From the NCBI GenBank assembly GCA_016715625.1, contig JADJZU010000003.1:124001-188000 (forward strand): 64,000 bases of DNA. The letters are read 5' to 3'. Origin of the DNA: Bacteroidota bacterium (GTDB lineage Bacteria; Bacteroidota; Bacteroidia; Chitinophagales; LD1). The position numbers and the translations under genes were made by a program. A model generated the notes under the pieces. It had not been told where the DNA came from. It did no database searches and saw nothing but the letters and a program-made list of their open reading frames with translations. This document shows positions 46,473 through 56,224 of this stretch, one piece after another (position 1 is the stretch's first letter; each line of letters begins with the position of its first letter).

Positions 46473-47921
46473 ATGGGATTACAGGAGAGCCTACAATCAT
46501 ACATCATTGACGATCGCACCTGGGATGAAATGCACAACGGCAAATCAATACGCGAACAATATCTTGGCATAATTCAAAATTTAGAATACGTAGGAACAGA
46601 AGAGTTAAGTAGAAAAGAGGAACTTGCCAATCGACTTTTTATGAGTCAAGGTATAACATTCACCGTCTACAATAGCGGAGAAGGGATAGAGCGTATTTTC
46701 CCCTTTGATATCATCCCCAGAGTAATAACAGCCACAGAATGGAAATTTATAGAGGATGGAATAAAGCAAAGGATAAAAGCCCTGAATCTTTTTCTAAAAG
46801 ATATTTATCATGATCAGTTTATTATTAAAGATGGAATGATTCCCGCTGAATTAGTTTACAGTTGTCCTCATTATTTGCGTGAAATGTACCGATTAAAGGT
46901 TCCACATGACATCTATGTTCACATAGCAGGAATTGACCTGATTAGAGATAGTGATGGCTCTTTTTTTGTATTAGAGGATAATCTGCGAACCCCAAGCGGA
47001 GTAAGTTATATGCTGGAAAACCGCGAAATTACCAAGCGACTGTATCCGGATCTTTTAAGAAAGAATAACGTGCGAAGTGTAACGGAGTATCCAAACTTGT
47101 TGCATAAAAATCTGGTGTCTTTTTCACCATCACAACAGGCTAATCCGGTGGTGGTAATGCTCACTCCCGGCATACACAATTCTGCCTACTTTGAACATAC
47201 CACCTTAGCGCGTTTAATGGGAATTCAGTTAGTAGAAGGAAAAGATTTGGTAGTTGATAATCATAAAGTATACATGAAAACAACTACCGGTCTTCAAAAA
47301 GTTGATGTTATCTATCGTAGAGTGGACGATGACTTTTTAGATCCGCTTGCCTTTAACCCCAAAAGTTTATTAGGTGTTTCCGGTTTATTAAGTGCATACC
47401 GGCAAGGAAACGTAGCCATTATTAATGCCATAGGAAATGGCGTGGCAGACGATAAAGCCATCTATCCGCTGGTTCCTGAAATGATAAAATATTATTTGAA
47501 CGAAGAACCAATACTTAAAAACGTTCCTACTTATTTAATGACAGATAGGGACCAAAGAGAATATGTATTCTCCAACATCGAAAGAATGGTAATTAAAAAA
47601 ACGAATGAAAGCGGAGGCTACGGCATGCTAATGGGACATGCTGCTACCGAGAAACAGATTGCAGAATACAAAGAAGAAGTGCTTAAAAATCCTCGTGAAC
47701 ACATTGCCCAACCAATTATTAGTTTGTCTTCTGCACCGTGTTATATAAAAGGGAAATTGGTTCCCAGACGTGTTGATTTACGTCCATTTGCACTTTGCAG
47801 TGCGGAAGGAATAGATATTGTACCGGGTGGATTAACCAGGGTAGCGCTAAAAGAAGGTTCTCTGGTTGTTAACTCCTCGCAGGGAGGAGGGAGTAAAGAT
47901 ACCTGGGTACTTGCATCATAG
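46473..47921 (+). CDS. Circularly permuted type-2 ATP-grasp protein
   Basis: 482 residues of the circularly permuted ATP-grasp family (formerly DUF404/DUF407). Hallmarks are FPFDIIPRVITATEW (about 70), IAGIDLIRDSDGSFFVLEDN, LRTPSGVSYMLENR, VIYRRVDDDFLDP, GNVAIINAIGNGVADDKA and VIKKTNESGGYGMLMG (nucleotide-binding). ATP-grasp enzymes join a carboxylate to an amine with ATP. With alpha-E and transglutaminase partners this family has been predicted, from conserved gene neighbourhoods, to make or attach a peptide; no product is established. The 46320-46472 leader is very AT-rich and probably contains the promoter. Confidence 0.92.
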   Translation: MGLQESLQSYIIDDRTWDEMHNGKSIREQYLGIIQNLEYVGTEELSRKEELANRLFMSQGITFTVYNSGEGIERIFPFDIIPRVITATEWKFIEDGIKQRIKALNLFLKDIYHDQFIIKDGMIPAELVYSCPHYLREMYRLKVPHDIYVHIAGIDLIRDSDGSFFVLEDNLRTPSGVSYMLENREITKRLYPDLLRKNNVRSVTEYPNLLHKNLVSFSPSQQANPVVVMLTPGIHNSAYFEHTTLARLMGIQLVEGKDLVVDNHKVYMKTTTGLQKVDVIYRRVDDDFLDPLAFNPKSLLGVSGLLSAYRQGNVAIINAIGNGVADDKAIYPLVPEMIKYYLNEEPILKNVPTYLMTDRDQREYVFSNIERMVIKKTNESGGYGMLMGHAATEKQIAEYKEEVLKNPREHIAQPIISLSSAPCYIKGKLVPRRVDLRPFALCSAEGIDIVPGGLTRVALKEGSLVVNSSQGGGSKDTWVLAS

Positions 47922-47961
47922 AGTTTGTTTAAGATAAAAAGTTGAATTTAAATAGATACAA

Positions 47962-48894
47962 ATGTTAAGCAGGGTTGCAGATTCATTATACTGGATGGGG
48001 CGCTATATAGAGCGGACCGATGGTATTTTACGAATGTTGAAAATAAATTACGCGTCATCGCAAGATGATATTCAGGAGTTTTCATGGATTCCAGTACTGC
48101 GAATCTTTACCTATCTGAATGATGAAGAGGCTGCTAAAATATCGGATGATTCACAAGCTGTTATCAGATACATGCTTTTAGATAAAGACAATCCTAATTC
48201 GGTAGTGAATATTGTAACCATGGCGCGTGAAAATGCCCGTTCCGTGCAGGACCATATAACCATTGAAGTTTGGCAATGTCTTAATGAATTATACCATGCC
48301 GTTCGTGAAGAGAGGCTCCTTAAGTTGTTACAAAAAGAAGACCCGATTACCATATTGGATGACTTGATAAAAAAAGGTTTGCTGTATTACGGCACAGCTG
48401 ACATTACCATGGCCCGTGGATTAAGCTATTCATTTATCAGCATTGGCAAATATCTGGAACGAGGTATACAAACTGCCGATATCCTCGAGACTAAATTCAG
48501 TGACAGAAATTTCAACAATGAATCAGCAGATATCTTATACTGGAAATATTTACTCATGTCTGTTTCCGGCTATGAGTTATATCTAAAAACTTACCGCGGA
48601 GGCTTTGAGTTTCAGAACGTAATAGGGCAACTAATACTAAATAATGATTTCCCCAGGTCTCTTACTCATTCTGTAAGTCACATGAATAATTATTTTAACC
48701 GTTTGCAGCAACAACAGGGAACCAAGGGGAGTGAAGAACTGGAAAGAAGAATGGGAAGGCTAAGAGGTGATATTCAATACTCCACAACCGACCATATTAT
48801 AAGTAAAGGTCTGCATGTTTATCTAGGTGAGGTGAAGAACCAACTAAACGGAATTGCTGATTTACTGAATCAAAAATATTTTGCACCTACATAA
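47962..48894 (+). CDS. Alpha-E domain protein
   Basis: 310 residues, all-helical, of the alpha-E family (DUF403). The start MLSRVADSLYWMGRYIERTD is diagnostic, with MARENARSVQDHITIEVWQ and SFISIGKYLERGIQTADIL further on. It always occurs with the ATP-grasp gene, here 40 nt downstream of it and 8 nt before the transglutaminase. A helper or acceptor role is inferred; no activity is known. Confidence 0.93.
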   Translation: MLSRVADSLYWMGRYIERTDGILRMLKINYASSQDDIQEFSWIPVLRIFTYLNDEEAAKISDDSQAVIRYMLLDKDNPNSVVNIVTMARENARSVQDHITIEVWQCLNELYHAVREERLLKLLQKEDPITILDDLIKKGLLYYGTADITMARGLSYSFISIGKYLERGIQTADILETKFSDRNFNNESADILYWKYLLMSVSGYELYLKTYRGGFEFQNVIGQLILNNDFPRSLTHSVSHMNNYFNRLQQQQGTKGSEELERRMGRLRGDIQYSTTDHIISKGLHVYLGEVKNQLNGIADLLNQKYFAPT

Positions 48895-48902
48895 TCTTTT
48901 TT

Positions 48903-49859
48903 ATGCCGCGTTTCATCTTAGAACACTTAACCAAGTATACCTACCCCAGTCCTGTGAAAAACAGCGCTAACAAGATAATGCTGTTTCCCATTGCCGATGA
49001 ATACCAGGAACTGGTGAAACAAAAATTAATTATAACCGGTAACCCACTAATAGAAACCTACAGGGATTATTACGGAAATGAGGTGGGCTCATTCACTTAC
49101 ACACAACCGCATTTACAACTTTCCATCGAATCAAAGATTGAAGTAGTTACGAAAAAGCAGGAACTGCCGAAATCTACTTTAAGCGCTGAAGAACAATGGG
49201 AGACTCTAAAAAAAGCTTACCATAATTCTCTGTTGATAGATTATTTGAAGCAGGAAGAGTTTGATAAATTGAAAGAAGTAGAAGATATAGTTAAAGGCTT
49301 ACATTTGAATGATTACGATACCTTAAAGGCGGTAGAGGAATTGAATAAATATGTCTATTCCAACTTTAAATACATTAAAGGAATAACAGAAGTAGATACC
49401 ACACTGGATGAAGTTTGGAAATTAAAAGCGGGTGTTTGCCAGGATTTTGCTCATATTCTATTGGTTACTTTGCGAATGACTGGTATACCTGCAAGATACG
49501 TAAGCGGCTATGTGTGTCCGATAAGTGAAGGTTACCGTGGGGAAGGAGCTACTCATGCATGGGTAGAAGCTTATTTGCCTGAACTTGGATGGGTAGGTTT
49601 TGACCCAACTAATAATTGTATAGTAAGTGATCTACACATCCGGTTAGCTGTAGGCCGCAGTTTCAGAGATTGTTCGCCTGTTCGCGGAACTTATGTGGGA
49701 ACATCTAACCATGAGTTGGAAGTAAAAGTAAATGTATCTTATCAGGATGGACACTCCTTTGAGGAGTCCAACACTTCAATTGTTCACCCGGTAAAAGAAA
49801 TACCAGTAGGAGAAAATTCCTACCGCACCTATATGCAAATGATCCAGCAGCAACAATAG
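48903..49859 (+). CDS. Transglutaminase-family cysteine peptidase
   Basis: 318 residues with the bacterial transglutaminase N-terminal sandwich (about 1-95, LEHLTKYTYPSPVKNS) and the papain-like core: Cys in KAGVCQDFAHILL, His in GATHAWVEAYLPELG and Asp in VGFDPTNN. No signal peptide, so cytoplasmic. In this gene set it is predicted to cut or transfer the peptide bond made by the ATP-grasp partner. Last gene of the operon; the stop is 72 nt before the converging M23 peptidase. Confidence 0.93.
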   Translation: MPRFILEHLTKYTYPSPVKNSANKIMLFPIADEYQELVKQKLIITGNPLIETYRDYYGNEVGSFTYTQPHLQLSIESKIEVVTKKQELPKSTLSAEEQWETLKKAYHNSLLIDYLKQEEFDKLKEVEDIVKGLHLNDYDTLKAVEELNKYVYSNFKYIKGITEVDTTLDEVWKLKAGVCQDFAHILLVTLRMTGIPARYVSGYVCPISEGYRGEGATHAWVEAYLPELGWVGFDPTNNCIVSDLHIRLAVGRSFRDCSPVRGTYVGTSNHELEVKVNVSYQDGHSFEESNTSIVHPVKEIPVGENSYRTYMQMIQQQQ

Positions 49860-49931
49860 AGTTGTCAGATAGTTTAGCGCTTCTTAATCCCCCACTTCTT
49901 AAAGCTGAAAACCGTTCAACAACAAATCACC

Positions 49932-51284
49932 CTAAAACGCCTGCCTTATATCGGCTAATACTTTTGCTTGCAGCAGTTCCATGTCCTGCTTCTTCTGCTT
50001 TTGCACCGCTATGTTGTGTTCGCTATAGGTAATGTGCTCCAGCGTGCTGCGCACTGCGGCTGTAGCGCTCATAAACTGCTTTTTATACGGTGCGGGCAGC
50101 GGGTCGCTGAACGATAACTTCTGGCGCAGCGGGTCCACCTGCTGCCCGTCTTTCCAAAAGCGGTAGCACACATGCGGGCCGGTGGCCAGGCCTGTGCTGC
50201 CCACATAGCCTATCACCTCACCCTGCTTTACGCGGGTGCCGCGCTTCATGCCCTTGGCTATTTTGCTCATGTGCAGATATTGGGTTTTGTATTCGCCATT
50301 GTGGCGGATTTTTACATAGTTGCCGTTAGCCGATTTAAACTGTGCCTCTTCCACCACGCCATCGGCTGTGGCCAATATGGGCGTGCCGTGCGGGGCGGCA
50401 TAGTCGGTGCCCAGGTGGGCTTTCCAGCGCTTGGTCACTGGGTGAAAGCGCTTCATGCTGAACTTAGACGAGATGTGCGAAAACTTAACAGGCGATTTCA
50501 AAAACTGCTTCTTCATGCTGTTGCCGTCCTGGTCGTAGTAGTCGCCTTCGTGGGCCGCGTCTTTAGCAAAGTAAAAGGCATAATAATCTTTGCCTCCGCT
50601 GTTAAAGAGCACCGCTTTTATTTCGCCAATGCCCACGCTCTCGTCTCCGCTGAAATCTTCGTCATACACCACCTTGAATTTATCGCCCTGCTGTATTTTG
50701 TAGAAGTCAATACTCCAGGCAAATATTTCGGCCATGCGCACGGCCAGGGCCGGGCTGATGTCGTTTTGCTCCAGCGTTTCGTAGAGCGAAGAATTAATCA
50801 CCCCGCTCACCTCGCGCTGCACGCGCTGCACTTTATTTTGTCCGCGGTAGATGTAAAGCGAATCGTCCAGGTTAAACACCACAAAGTCTACCTTGCTGGC
50901 TTCGTAAATCATTTTCTTGGGCACCAGTCCGTTTTGCGTTTGCTCGCAGAGCACGGTGCATTGATTGCCGGCTTTTATTTTGCGAATGCTGAAAATATCC
51001 TCACTCTCTTTGGCCAGAAAATGGATGGTTTGGTAAGCCACATTGTATTTCCCCAGTATCTCCGAAAAAATTTCTCCGGGCTTCACCACATGGTTCAGCA
51101 CTTTAAAATCGCTGAGGTTGATGCCAAAGCGAATATCCTCGAGGCTTTCTTCTTTAAAGTTGCCAGCTACCAAACTGGGCGTTTGTGCTGCGTTAGTTGT
51201 GTAGTAATGCAGACCGATGGCTATTATCAAAACAACAAAAAGAACCAGGCCGGCCAGGGCCGCTTGTTGGGTGCGTGTGTTCAT
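49932..51284 (-). CDS. M23-family murein peptidase with noncanonical H-x-C site
   Basis: About 450 residues from ATG 51284 (MNTRTQQAALAGL; an upstream ATG at 51389 adds a Cys-rich unlike stretch). One N-terminal membrane anchor, a coiled or OapA/LysM-like spacer (SDFKVLNHVVKPGEIFSEIL, ADGVVEEAQ later) and an M23 domain near 305-400: HLGTDYAAPHGTPILA gives the first H-x3-D ligands. Where most members have H-x-H, this protein reads GLATGPHVCYRFW. The enzyme would cut peptidoglycan cross-links in the periplasm. A C-terminal Gln/Lys-rich tail follows. The 3' end is duplicated at 45888. Confidence 0.9.
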   Translation of the reverse strand: MNTRTQQAALAGLVLFVVLIIAIGLHYYTTNAAQTPSLVAGNFKEESLEDIRFGINLSDFKVLNHVVKPGEIFSEILGKYNVAYQTIHFLAKESEDIFSIRKIKAGNQCTVLCEQTQNGLVPKKMIYEASKVDFVVFNLDDSLYIYRGQNKVQRVQREVSGVINSSLYETLEQNDISPALAVRMAEIFAWSIDFYKIQQGDKFKVVYDEDFSGDESVGIGEIKAVLFNSGGKDYYAFYFAKDAAHEGDYYDQDGNSMKKQFLKSPVKFSHISSKFSMKRFHPVTKRWKAHLGTDYAAPHGTPILATADGVVEEAQFKSANGNYVKIRHNGEYKTQYLHMSKIAKGMKRGTRVKQGEVIGYVGSTGLATGPHVCYRFWKDGQQVDPLRQKLSFSDPLPAPYKKQFMSATAAVRSTLEHITYSEHNIAVQKQKKQDMELLQAKVLADIRQAF

Positions 51285-51420
51285 GCGGGCTAATAAAACA
51301 CGTAGCCAGCGATACGCGCAGTAGTAGCAGCAAAGAATAATAACACGCGGAGCAAAAGCGTTCAATAGTTGCGACAACGCACAATTCATTTATATTTAAA
51401 AACGAAGAGGCAACAGGCGG

Positions 51421-53193
51421 ATGAGTGAACAAGACAAAATACAACAACTACTGCAACAGGCCACGCAAGTGAACCAGAAGTTGCGGAAGAACTCGCTTCC
51501 CATGCTGGAAGAAGCGCTGCACCTGGCCAAAGCCGCCAAAGACGCTTACCTCACCGCCCTCGTCAACACCCGGATTGCTTTTTACCGCGCTTCGTTTACC
51601 AATGAATACGCCATTGCCCTCTCCATGGCGCGGGCTGCGTATAACAGTCTGCGACCGGCCGACCGGGTAAAGCTAAAGCACCTGTGCCAATACGTGTGTG
51701 GCTATTGCTACCACCAAACCAACGACACGGTGCAGGCCAACGACCATTACATATCGGCACTCAAACACCTGAACGAGGCACCTGAAAGTGAGGAGTATAA
51801 AAAGCGCCTGGAGGCACAGATTAACTTCAATCTCTTTTTGCTCTGCAACTATTCTAATAAGAATGCCGTGCTGCTGGAGTATTACAACCGCGCCTTTGAT
51901 TTATACACCGAACTGCACGACACCGAAGGCATCAGCGGCTGCTACAATGCCATGGCCCGCATCGCTTATAACAATGCCAACTATACCGAGGCCCTGCAAT
52001 ACATGAAGCAGGCACTCCAACTCACCGAACAAACACAGGAACTATCGAGCAAGGGCGCTTATGAATCCAACATTGCGCTGGTGTATGCCACCATGAACGA
52101 CCGGGCTATGTGGCAGCAATACATGGACCAGGCTTTTGCTACGCTCACCGAACTGAATACGCCCGTCAACCTATTGGTGTTTTATCACCAGAAAGGAACC
52201 GCCCTGCTCAACTTTGGCGAAGTGGCCGCAGCGATAGAAAACTTTCATCAATCGCTCCAGATGGCCGAGCGCATCGGTGACGACTACGACATTACCATTC
52301 AGCACAACTATCTGTCGCAGGCCTATGCCCAGCTGGGCAATTATGAGCGGGCCTTTTATCATGGCGATATTTATTCCAAAAGGCTGCAAGCCTCTATTGA
52401 TAATCAGAAAGACTTTGCCGCAGCCAAAGCGCGTTCGCTGTTTGAGTTTGAACAGAAAGAAAAAGAGAATCAGCAACTGCTGGAGAAGCAGGAGCAGATA
52501 GAGCGCTATGTAAAAAAACTGGAATACAGCAACGAAGACCTGCAGCGCTTTGCCCACGTGGCCTCGCATGACCTGCGCGAGCCGGTGCGCATGGTATCGT
52601 CCTACATTCAACTCCTCGAAAAAAACCTGGAAGGTAAAATGACTGACACCGACCGGGTGTATATCAACTTTGTGAAAGATGGCGCACACCGCATGGATGG
52701 CCTCATCCGCGATTTGCTCGAATACTCCAAGGTCACCAAAGAAACCAACTACAGCCCCGTGGACCTCCATGCCGTGCTGCACAAAGTGCAGCACAATTTG
52801 CAGGAGCTTATCAAGGAGCGCAACGCTACTATCACCTGCGATGCACTGCCGGTGGTGCATGCCGATGAAACGCTGATGATACAGCTCTTTCAAAACTTAA
52901 TATCCAACGGTATTAAATACAACACCAGCGCACAGCCGCAGGTGGCAGTCCGTTATCAGCACGAGCCCGACACTTATGTTTTTGTAGTGTCGGACAATGG
53001 CATTGGCATTCCCGAGCAGTTTAGGCACAAGGTGTTCGAAATCTTTCAGCGTCTGCACTCGCGCCAGGAATACTCCGGCTCGGGCATTGGCTTATCCATC
53101 TGCAAGCGGATTATCGAGCACTTTGGCGGAGAAATCCATGTGGAGCAAAACGCCAGCGGTGGCTCCGACTTTGTGTTCACCATTGCACATTAA
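51421..53193 (+). CDS. Soluble TPR-histidine kinase
   Basis: 590 residues without membrane segments. TPR repeats at about 5-330 (clear ones around NAMARIAYNNANYTEALQYM and NYLSQAYAQLGNYERAFYHG), a coiled coil (about 335-375, FEQKEKENQQLLEKQ), HisKA with the phospho-His in HVASHDLREPVRM (about 385) and HATPase: N box LFQNLISNGIKYN, G1 VVSDNGIGIPEQF, G2 SGSGIGLSICKRI. It senses a cytoplasmic signal through the repeats. No response regulator is adjacent, so it is an orphan. It converges on rnr with overlapping stop codons and is divergent from the M23 gene. Confidence 0.93.
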   Translation: MSEQDKIQQLLQQATQVNQKLRKNSLPMLEEALHLAKAAKDAYLTALVNTRIAFYRASFTNEYAIALSMARAAYNSLRPADRVKLKHLCQYVCGYCYHQTNDTVQANDHYISALKHLNEAPESEEYKKRLEAQINFNLFLLCNYSNKNAVLLEYYNRAFDLYTELHDTEGISGCYNAMARIAYNNANYTEALQYMKQALQLTEQTQELSSKGAYESNIALVYATMNDRAMWQQYMDQAFATLTELNTPVNLLVFYHQKGTALLNFGEVAAAIENFHQSLQMAERIGDDYDITIQHNYLSQAYAQLGNYERAFYHGDIYSKRLQASIDNQKDFAAAKARSLFEFEQKEKENQQLLEKQEQIERYVKKLEYSNEDLQRFAHVASHDLREPVRMVSSYIQLLEKNLEGKMTDTDRVYINFVKDGAHRMDGLIRDLLEYSKVTKETNYSPVDLHAVLHKVQHNLQELIKERNATITCDALPVVHADETLMIQLFQNLISNGIKYNTSAQPQVAVRYQHEPDTYVFVVSDNGIGIPEQFRHKVFEIFQRLHSRQEYSGSGIGLSICKRIIEHFGGEIHVEQNASGGSDFVFTIAH

Positions 53194-55370
53194 ACCAACT
53201 GCAAATCGATTCTACGCAATGCAATATCGGCAGAGAGCACACGCACTTTCACCGCCTGCCCTATCTCAAACTTTTGCTTCGAGCGAAGGCCGGTGAGTCG
53301 AACCTGTTTTTCATCGTATTTAAAATCTTCATCACCCAGCATCTCCAGGCTGATCATGCCTTCGCATTTGTTGGCGTTCATTTCCACAAATATGCCGCGG
53401 GCAATCACACCGGTAATAATGCCTTCAAACTCCTCACCTATCTTATCCTGCAAAAATTCAATCTGCTTATACTTGGTGGCTTCGCGCTCTGCCAGCATGG
53501 CTTTGCGTTCCATCAGGGACGAGTTTTTGCAACGGGTTTCCAGTTCACCGCGGTCCAGCATAACATCGGACTTGTGCAGCAGCCCCGCCAATAATCGATG
53601 CACCAATACATCGGGATATCTGCGGATGGGCGAAGTAAAGTGTGTGTAATGCTCCATGGCCAATCCGTAGTGGCCAATGTTTTCGGTGGTGTAAGCCGCC
53701 TTGGACATGCACCGAATGGCCATTGTTTCCAATACGTTTTGCTCGGGCTTGCCTTCTACTTTCTTCAGCAAATTGTTGAGCGCTTCGCTAATCTGCTTCG
53801 GCTCTTCAAAGCGGATGGAGTAACCAAAGCGGGTAGCCGTCATGGCAAACTGTTCCAGCTTGGCGGCATCGGGCGAATCGTGCACGCGATACACAAAGGG
53901 TTTAGGCTTTTTGGTGCCATGCAAAGCACTGCCATAGCGGGCTACGGTTTCGTTGGCCAGCAGCATAAAATCTTCCACCAGCAGGTGCGCATCTTTGCGC
54001 ACTTTGAGCACAATACCCAATGGCTTTCCGGTTTCATCCAGTTTAAAGCGCACTTCCGCTTTCTCAAAAGCAATGGCTCCGTTCTGCATGCGCTTGGCGC
54101 GTATCTGTTTCGAAAGCTTATTCAGCAACAACAGTTCCTCGGCATAGTCGCCCTTACCGGTTTCAATCACCGTTTGTGCTTCTTCGTAGGTAAATCTTCG
54201 GTTACTGTGAATCACCGTTTTAGCGATTTTATAATTCACTACTTTCCACTGTGCGTCAAATTCAAACAGAGTGGAGAAGGTGAGCTTATCTTCGTTCGGG
54301 CGAAGCGAGCAAAGGACGTTCGATAGTTTTTCGGGCAACATAGGGCACACGCGGTCGGGCAAATACACCGAGGTGGCTCTGCGCTCCGCTTCCACATCCA
54401 GTGGCGAACCTTCAGTTACATAGTGCGACACATCGGCTATGTGCACGCCTATTTCATAGTTTCCGTTCTCCAGTTTTTTCACCGACAAGGCATCGTCAAA
54501 GTCGCGGGCATCTTCGGGGTCAATGGTAAAGGTGGTTACACCGCGCAAATCCAATCGGTTAGTCAGTTCTTCTTTCGAGATGGTTTCGGGCACCAGATCC
54601 AGGTCCATATACACTTCGCGCGGAAACTCAATGCTAAAGCCATTCTCAATCAGAATAGACTTCATATCCAAATCGGATGATTGACCGGGCTGCAGCACTT
54701 CCAGCACCTCGCCTATCGGGTTTTTGTTGCCGGTGTTCCAGTCGAGCACGCGCACAATCACGCGGTCGTGATGCTTTGCGCCTTTCAATGCATGCAAAGG
54801 CACAAACACATCCGTCTTCAGTTTCTTTTCATCTGCAATAAAGAAGGCGAACTTCTCCAGCAGGTCTATCTTACCTAGAAACGAATCCTGCGAACGCTTG
54901 ATAATTTCTACAATTTCACCTTCCGGCCTTCCTCTTCCCTGTCTTATAAACAGGCGAACGGTATCGCCCTGCAAAGCGCCTTTTACGTTTCGGGGTGCCA
55001 CAAAGATGTCTTTGTCGTAGCCCTCCACCGTTACATAGCCGGCTCCGCTGGGAGCCAGGTCCACCGTGCCTATCAATGACCCCGAACGCACCGATGGTTG
55101 CTTTTTGGCTGAGGTAGCCCCCGCGGTTGTTTTAATGGCTCCGCGTGCGCCTATCTGTATTTTGCCTTCGTGGTCCAGCTTGTTGATGGCCAGTATAATT
55201 TCTTCTTGTGTATAGCGCTTGAGCAATACCGGAAACAGCGTTTTAAGACTGGCCTGCTTCCCGAGCGATTCTATCACGGCCAGCACTTGTTGTGCCTGGC
55301 TGAGCCCCGCTCCTTTTTTTTCTTTGTTTTTATTCTTACTAGGTATAAACCCGTGTTTTTTGTTTTTCAT
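53190..55370 (-). CDS. rnr: Ribonuclease R
   Basis: 726 residues from ATG 55370 (MKNKKHG, Lys-rich start); an earlier ATG at 55595 would add 75 unlike residues inside the cysQ gene. A 3'-5' exoribonuclease that degrades structured RNA. Helix-turn-helix start (about 25-90), cold-shock domains (SLIGTVDLAPSGAGYVTVE), the RNB catalytic domain with the Asp cluster TIDPEDARDFDDALSV and PIRRYPDVLVHRLL, and an S1 domain (FEGIITGVIARGIFVEM). A hairpin (55384-55403, GAACCCCG / CGGGGTTC) lies just upstream, between it and cysQ. Confidence 0.95.
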   Translation of the reverse strand: MKNKKHGFIPSKNKNKEKKGAGLSQAQQVLAVIESLGKQASLKTLFPVLLKRYTQEEIILAINKLDHEGKIQIGARGAIKTTAGATSAKKQPSVRSGSLIGTVDLAPSGAGYVTVEGYDKDIFVAPRNVKGALQGDTVRLFIRQGRGRPEGEIVEIIKRSQDSFLGKIDLLEKFAFFIADEKKLKTDVFVPLHALKGAKHHDRVIVRVLDWNTGNKNPIGEVLEVLQPGQSSDLDMKSILIENGFSIEFPREVYMDLDLVPETISKEELTNRLDLRGVTTFTIDPEDARDFDDALSVKKLENGNYEIGVHIADVSHYVTEGSPLDVEAERRATSVYLPDRVCPMLPEKLSNVLCSLRPNEDKLTFSTLFEFDAQWKVVNYKIAKTVIHSNRRFTYEEAQTVIETGKGDYAEELLLLNKLSKQIRAKRMQNGAIAFEKAEVRFKLDETGKPLGIVLKVRKDAHLLVEDFMLLANETVARYGSALHGTKKPKPFVYRVHDSPDAAKLEQFAMTATRFGYSIRFEEPKQISEALNNLLKKVEGKPEQNVLETMAIRCMSKAAYTTENIGHYGLAMEHYTHFTSPIRRYPDVLVHRLLAGLLHKSDVMLDRGELETRCKNSSLMERKAMLAEREATKYKQIEFLQDKIGEEFEGIITGVIARGIFVEMNANKCEGMISLEMLGDEDFKYDEKQVRLTGLRSKQKFEIGQAVKVRVLSADIALRRIDLQLV

Positions 55371-55383
55371 GTTGTTGATTAAT

Positions 55384-55403
55384 GAACCCCGCAATCGGGG
55401 TTC
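55384..55403 (-). terminator. Hairpin between cysQ and rnr
   Basis: An 8-bp perfect stem GAACCCCG / CGGGGTTC, loop CAAT, 8 nt after the cysQ stop and 13 nt before the rnr ATG. It lacks a T-run, so it may be a weak terminator or a leader structure of rnr. Confidence 0.5.
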
Positions 55404-55411
55404 GGTTGTTG

Positions 55412-56191
55412 TTATTCCACTATAAAATAGGGATTCAGTAAATTTTCTTTGTTGTAGCGCAGCGGCTGACCATTTTCGGCTTGTAACACCTGCCGTCCTG
55501 CATACAGTGCCACTGCATGAGCCGCAGCAGTGTCCCATTCCATGGTGGGCCCAAAGCGCGGATACACATCGGCCTTGCCTTCGGCCACCAGGCACAGCTT
55601 GAGCGAGCTACCCATATTGGCAAATTCCACTTGTTTAGCGGCTGCCTTGAGCTGCTCCACAAAAGCCAGCGTTTCATCGCTCAGATGCGAGCGACTGCCC
55701 ACTACCACCAGTTGTTCTTTTTGGCTGTAGTGAGGGCTGGGGCTTAATCGAAGGTCGCTCTGCTGTGCGCTGCGCAAAAACGCTCCTACTCCCAGCGCAG
55801 CATAGTAAAGCAAATTCAAAGCCGGAGCATACACCACTCCCAGCACAGGAACACCTGCATCTACCAATGCAATGTTCACCGTAAACTCACCATTCTTCTT
55901 AATAAACTCTTTGGTGCCGTCAATCGGGTCTATCAGCCAGTATTGCGCCCAATGCTGCCGGATAGTGTAGGGCGTTTGCTTGGTTTCCTCGCTGATATAG
56001 GGAATGGACGGATAAAGCGCCTGCAAGCGACTCAGGATAATTTCGTTGGAACGAGTATCGGCTTCGGTAAGGGGCGATTGGTCTCCCTTTACCTCCACCG
56101 CAAAATCGCGCGCATAAATTTCCATAATCGCTTCCCCTGCTTCTAGGGCAATAGCAATAATCTCTTGGAGTTGTATGTGTTGGTATGTCAT
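55412..56191 (-). CDS. cysQ: 3'(2'),5'-bisphosphate nucleotidase CysQ
   Basis: 259-residue cytoplasmic Mg2+-dependent phosphatase that removes the 3' phosphate of PAP, formed in sulfate assimilation and sulfotransfer. Metal motifs: ISEETKQ, WLIDPIDGTKEFIKKNGEF and the C-terminal MEWDTAAAHAV. Close to typical length. In the same direction as rnr and after rfbD by 33 nt. A link to the arylsulfotransferase at 23.9 kb is only speculative, since that enzyme class does not use PAPS. Confidence 0.93.
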   Translation of the reverse strand: MTYQHIQLQEIIAIALEAGEAIMEIYARDFAVEVKGDQSPLTEADTRSNEIILSRLQALYPSIPYISEETKQTPYTIRQHWAQYWLIDPIDGTKEFIKKNGEFTVNIALVDAGVPVLGVVYAPALNLLYYAALGVGAFLRSAQQSDLRLSPSPHYSQKEQLVVVGSRSHLSDETLAFVEQLKAAAKQVEFANMGSSLKLCLVAEGKADVYPRFGPTMEWDTAAAHAVALYAGRQVLQAENGQPLRYNKENLLNPYFIVE

Positions 56192-56224
56192 GTTATTCTT
56201 TCCCTCGCCACCGCCTGCTTCTGC

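Noticed and set aside
50172..51293. Long plus-strand open frame opposite the M23 gene
   Set aside because: It mirrors a GC-rich coding strand; the minus-strand frame has a full domain match.
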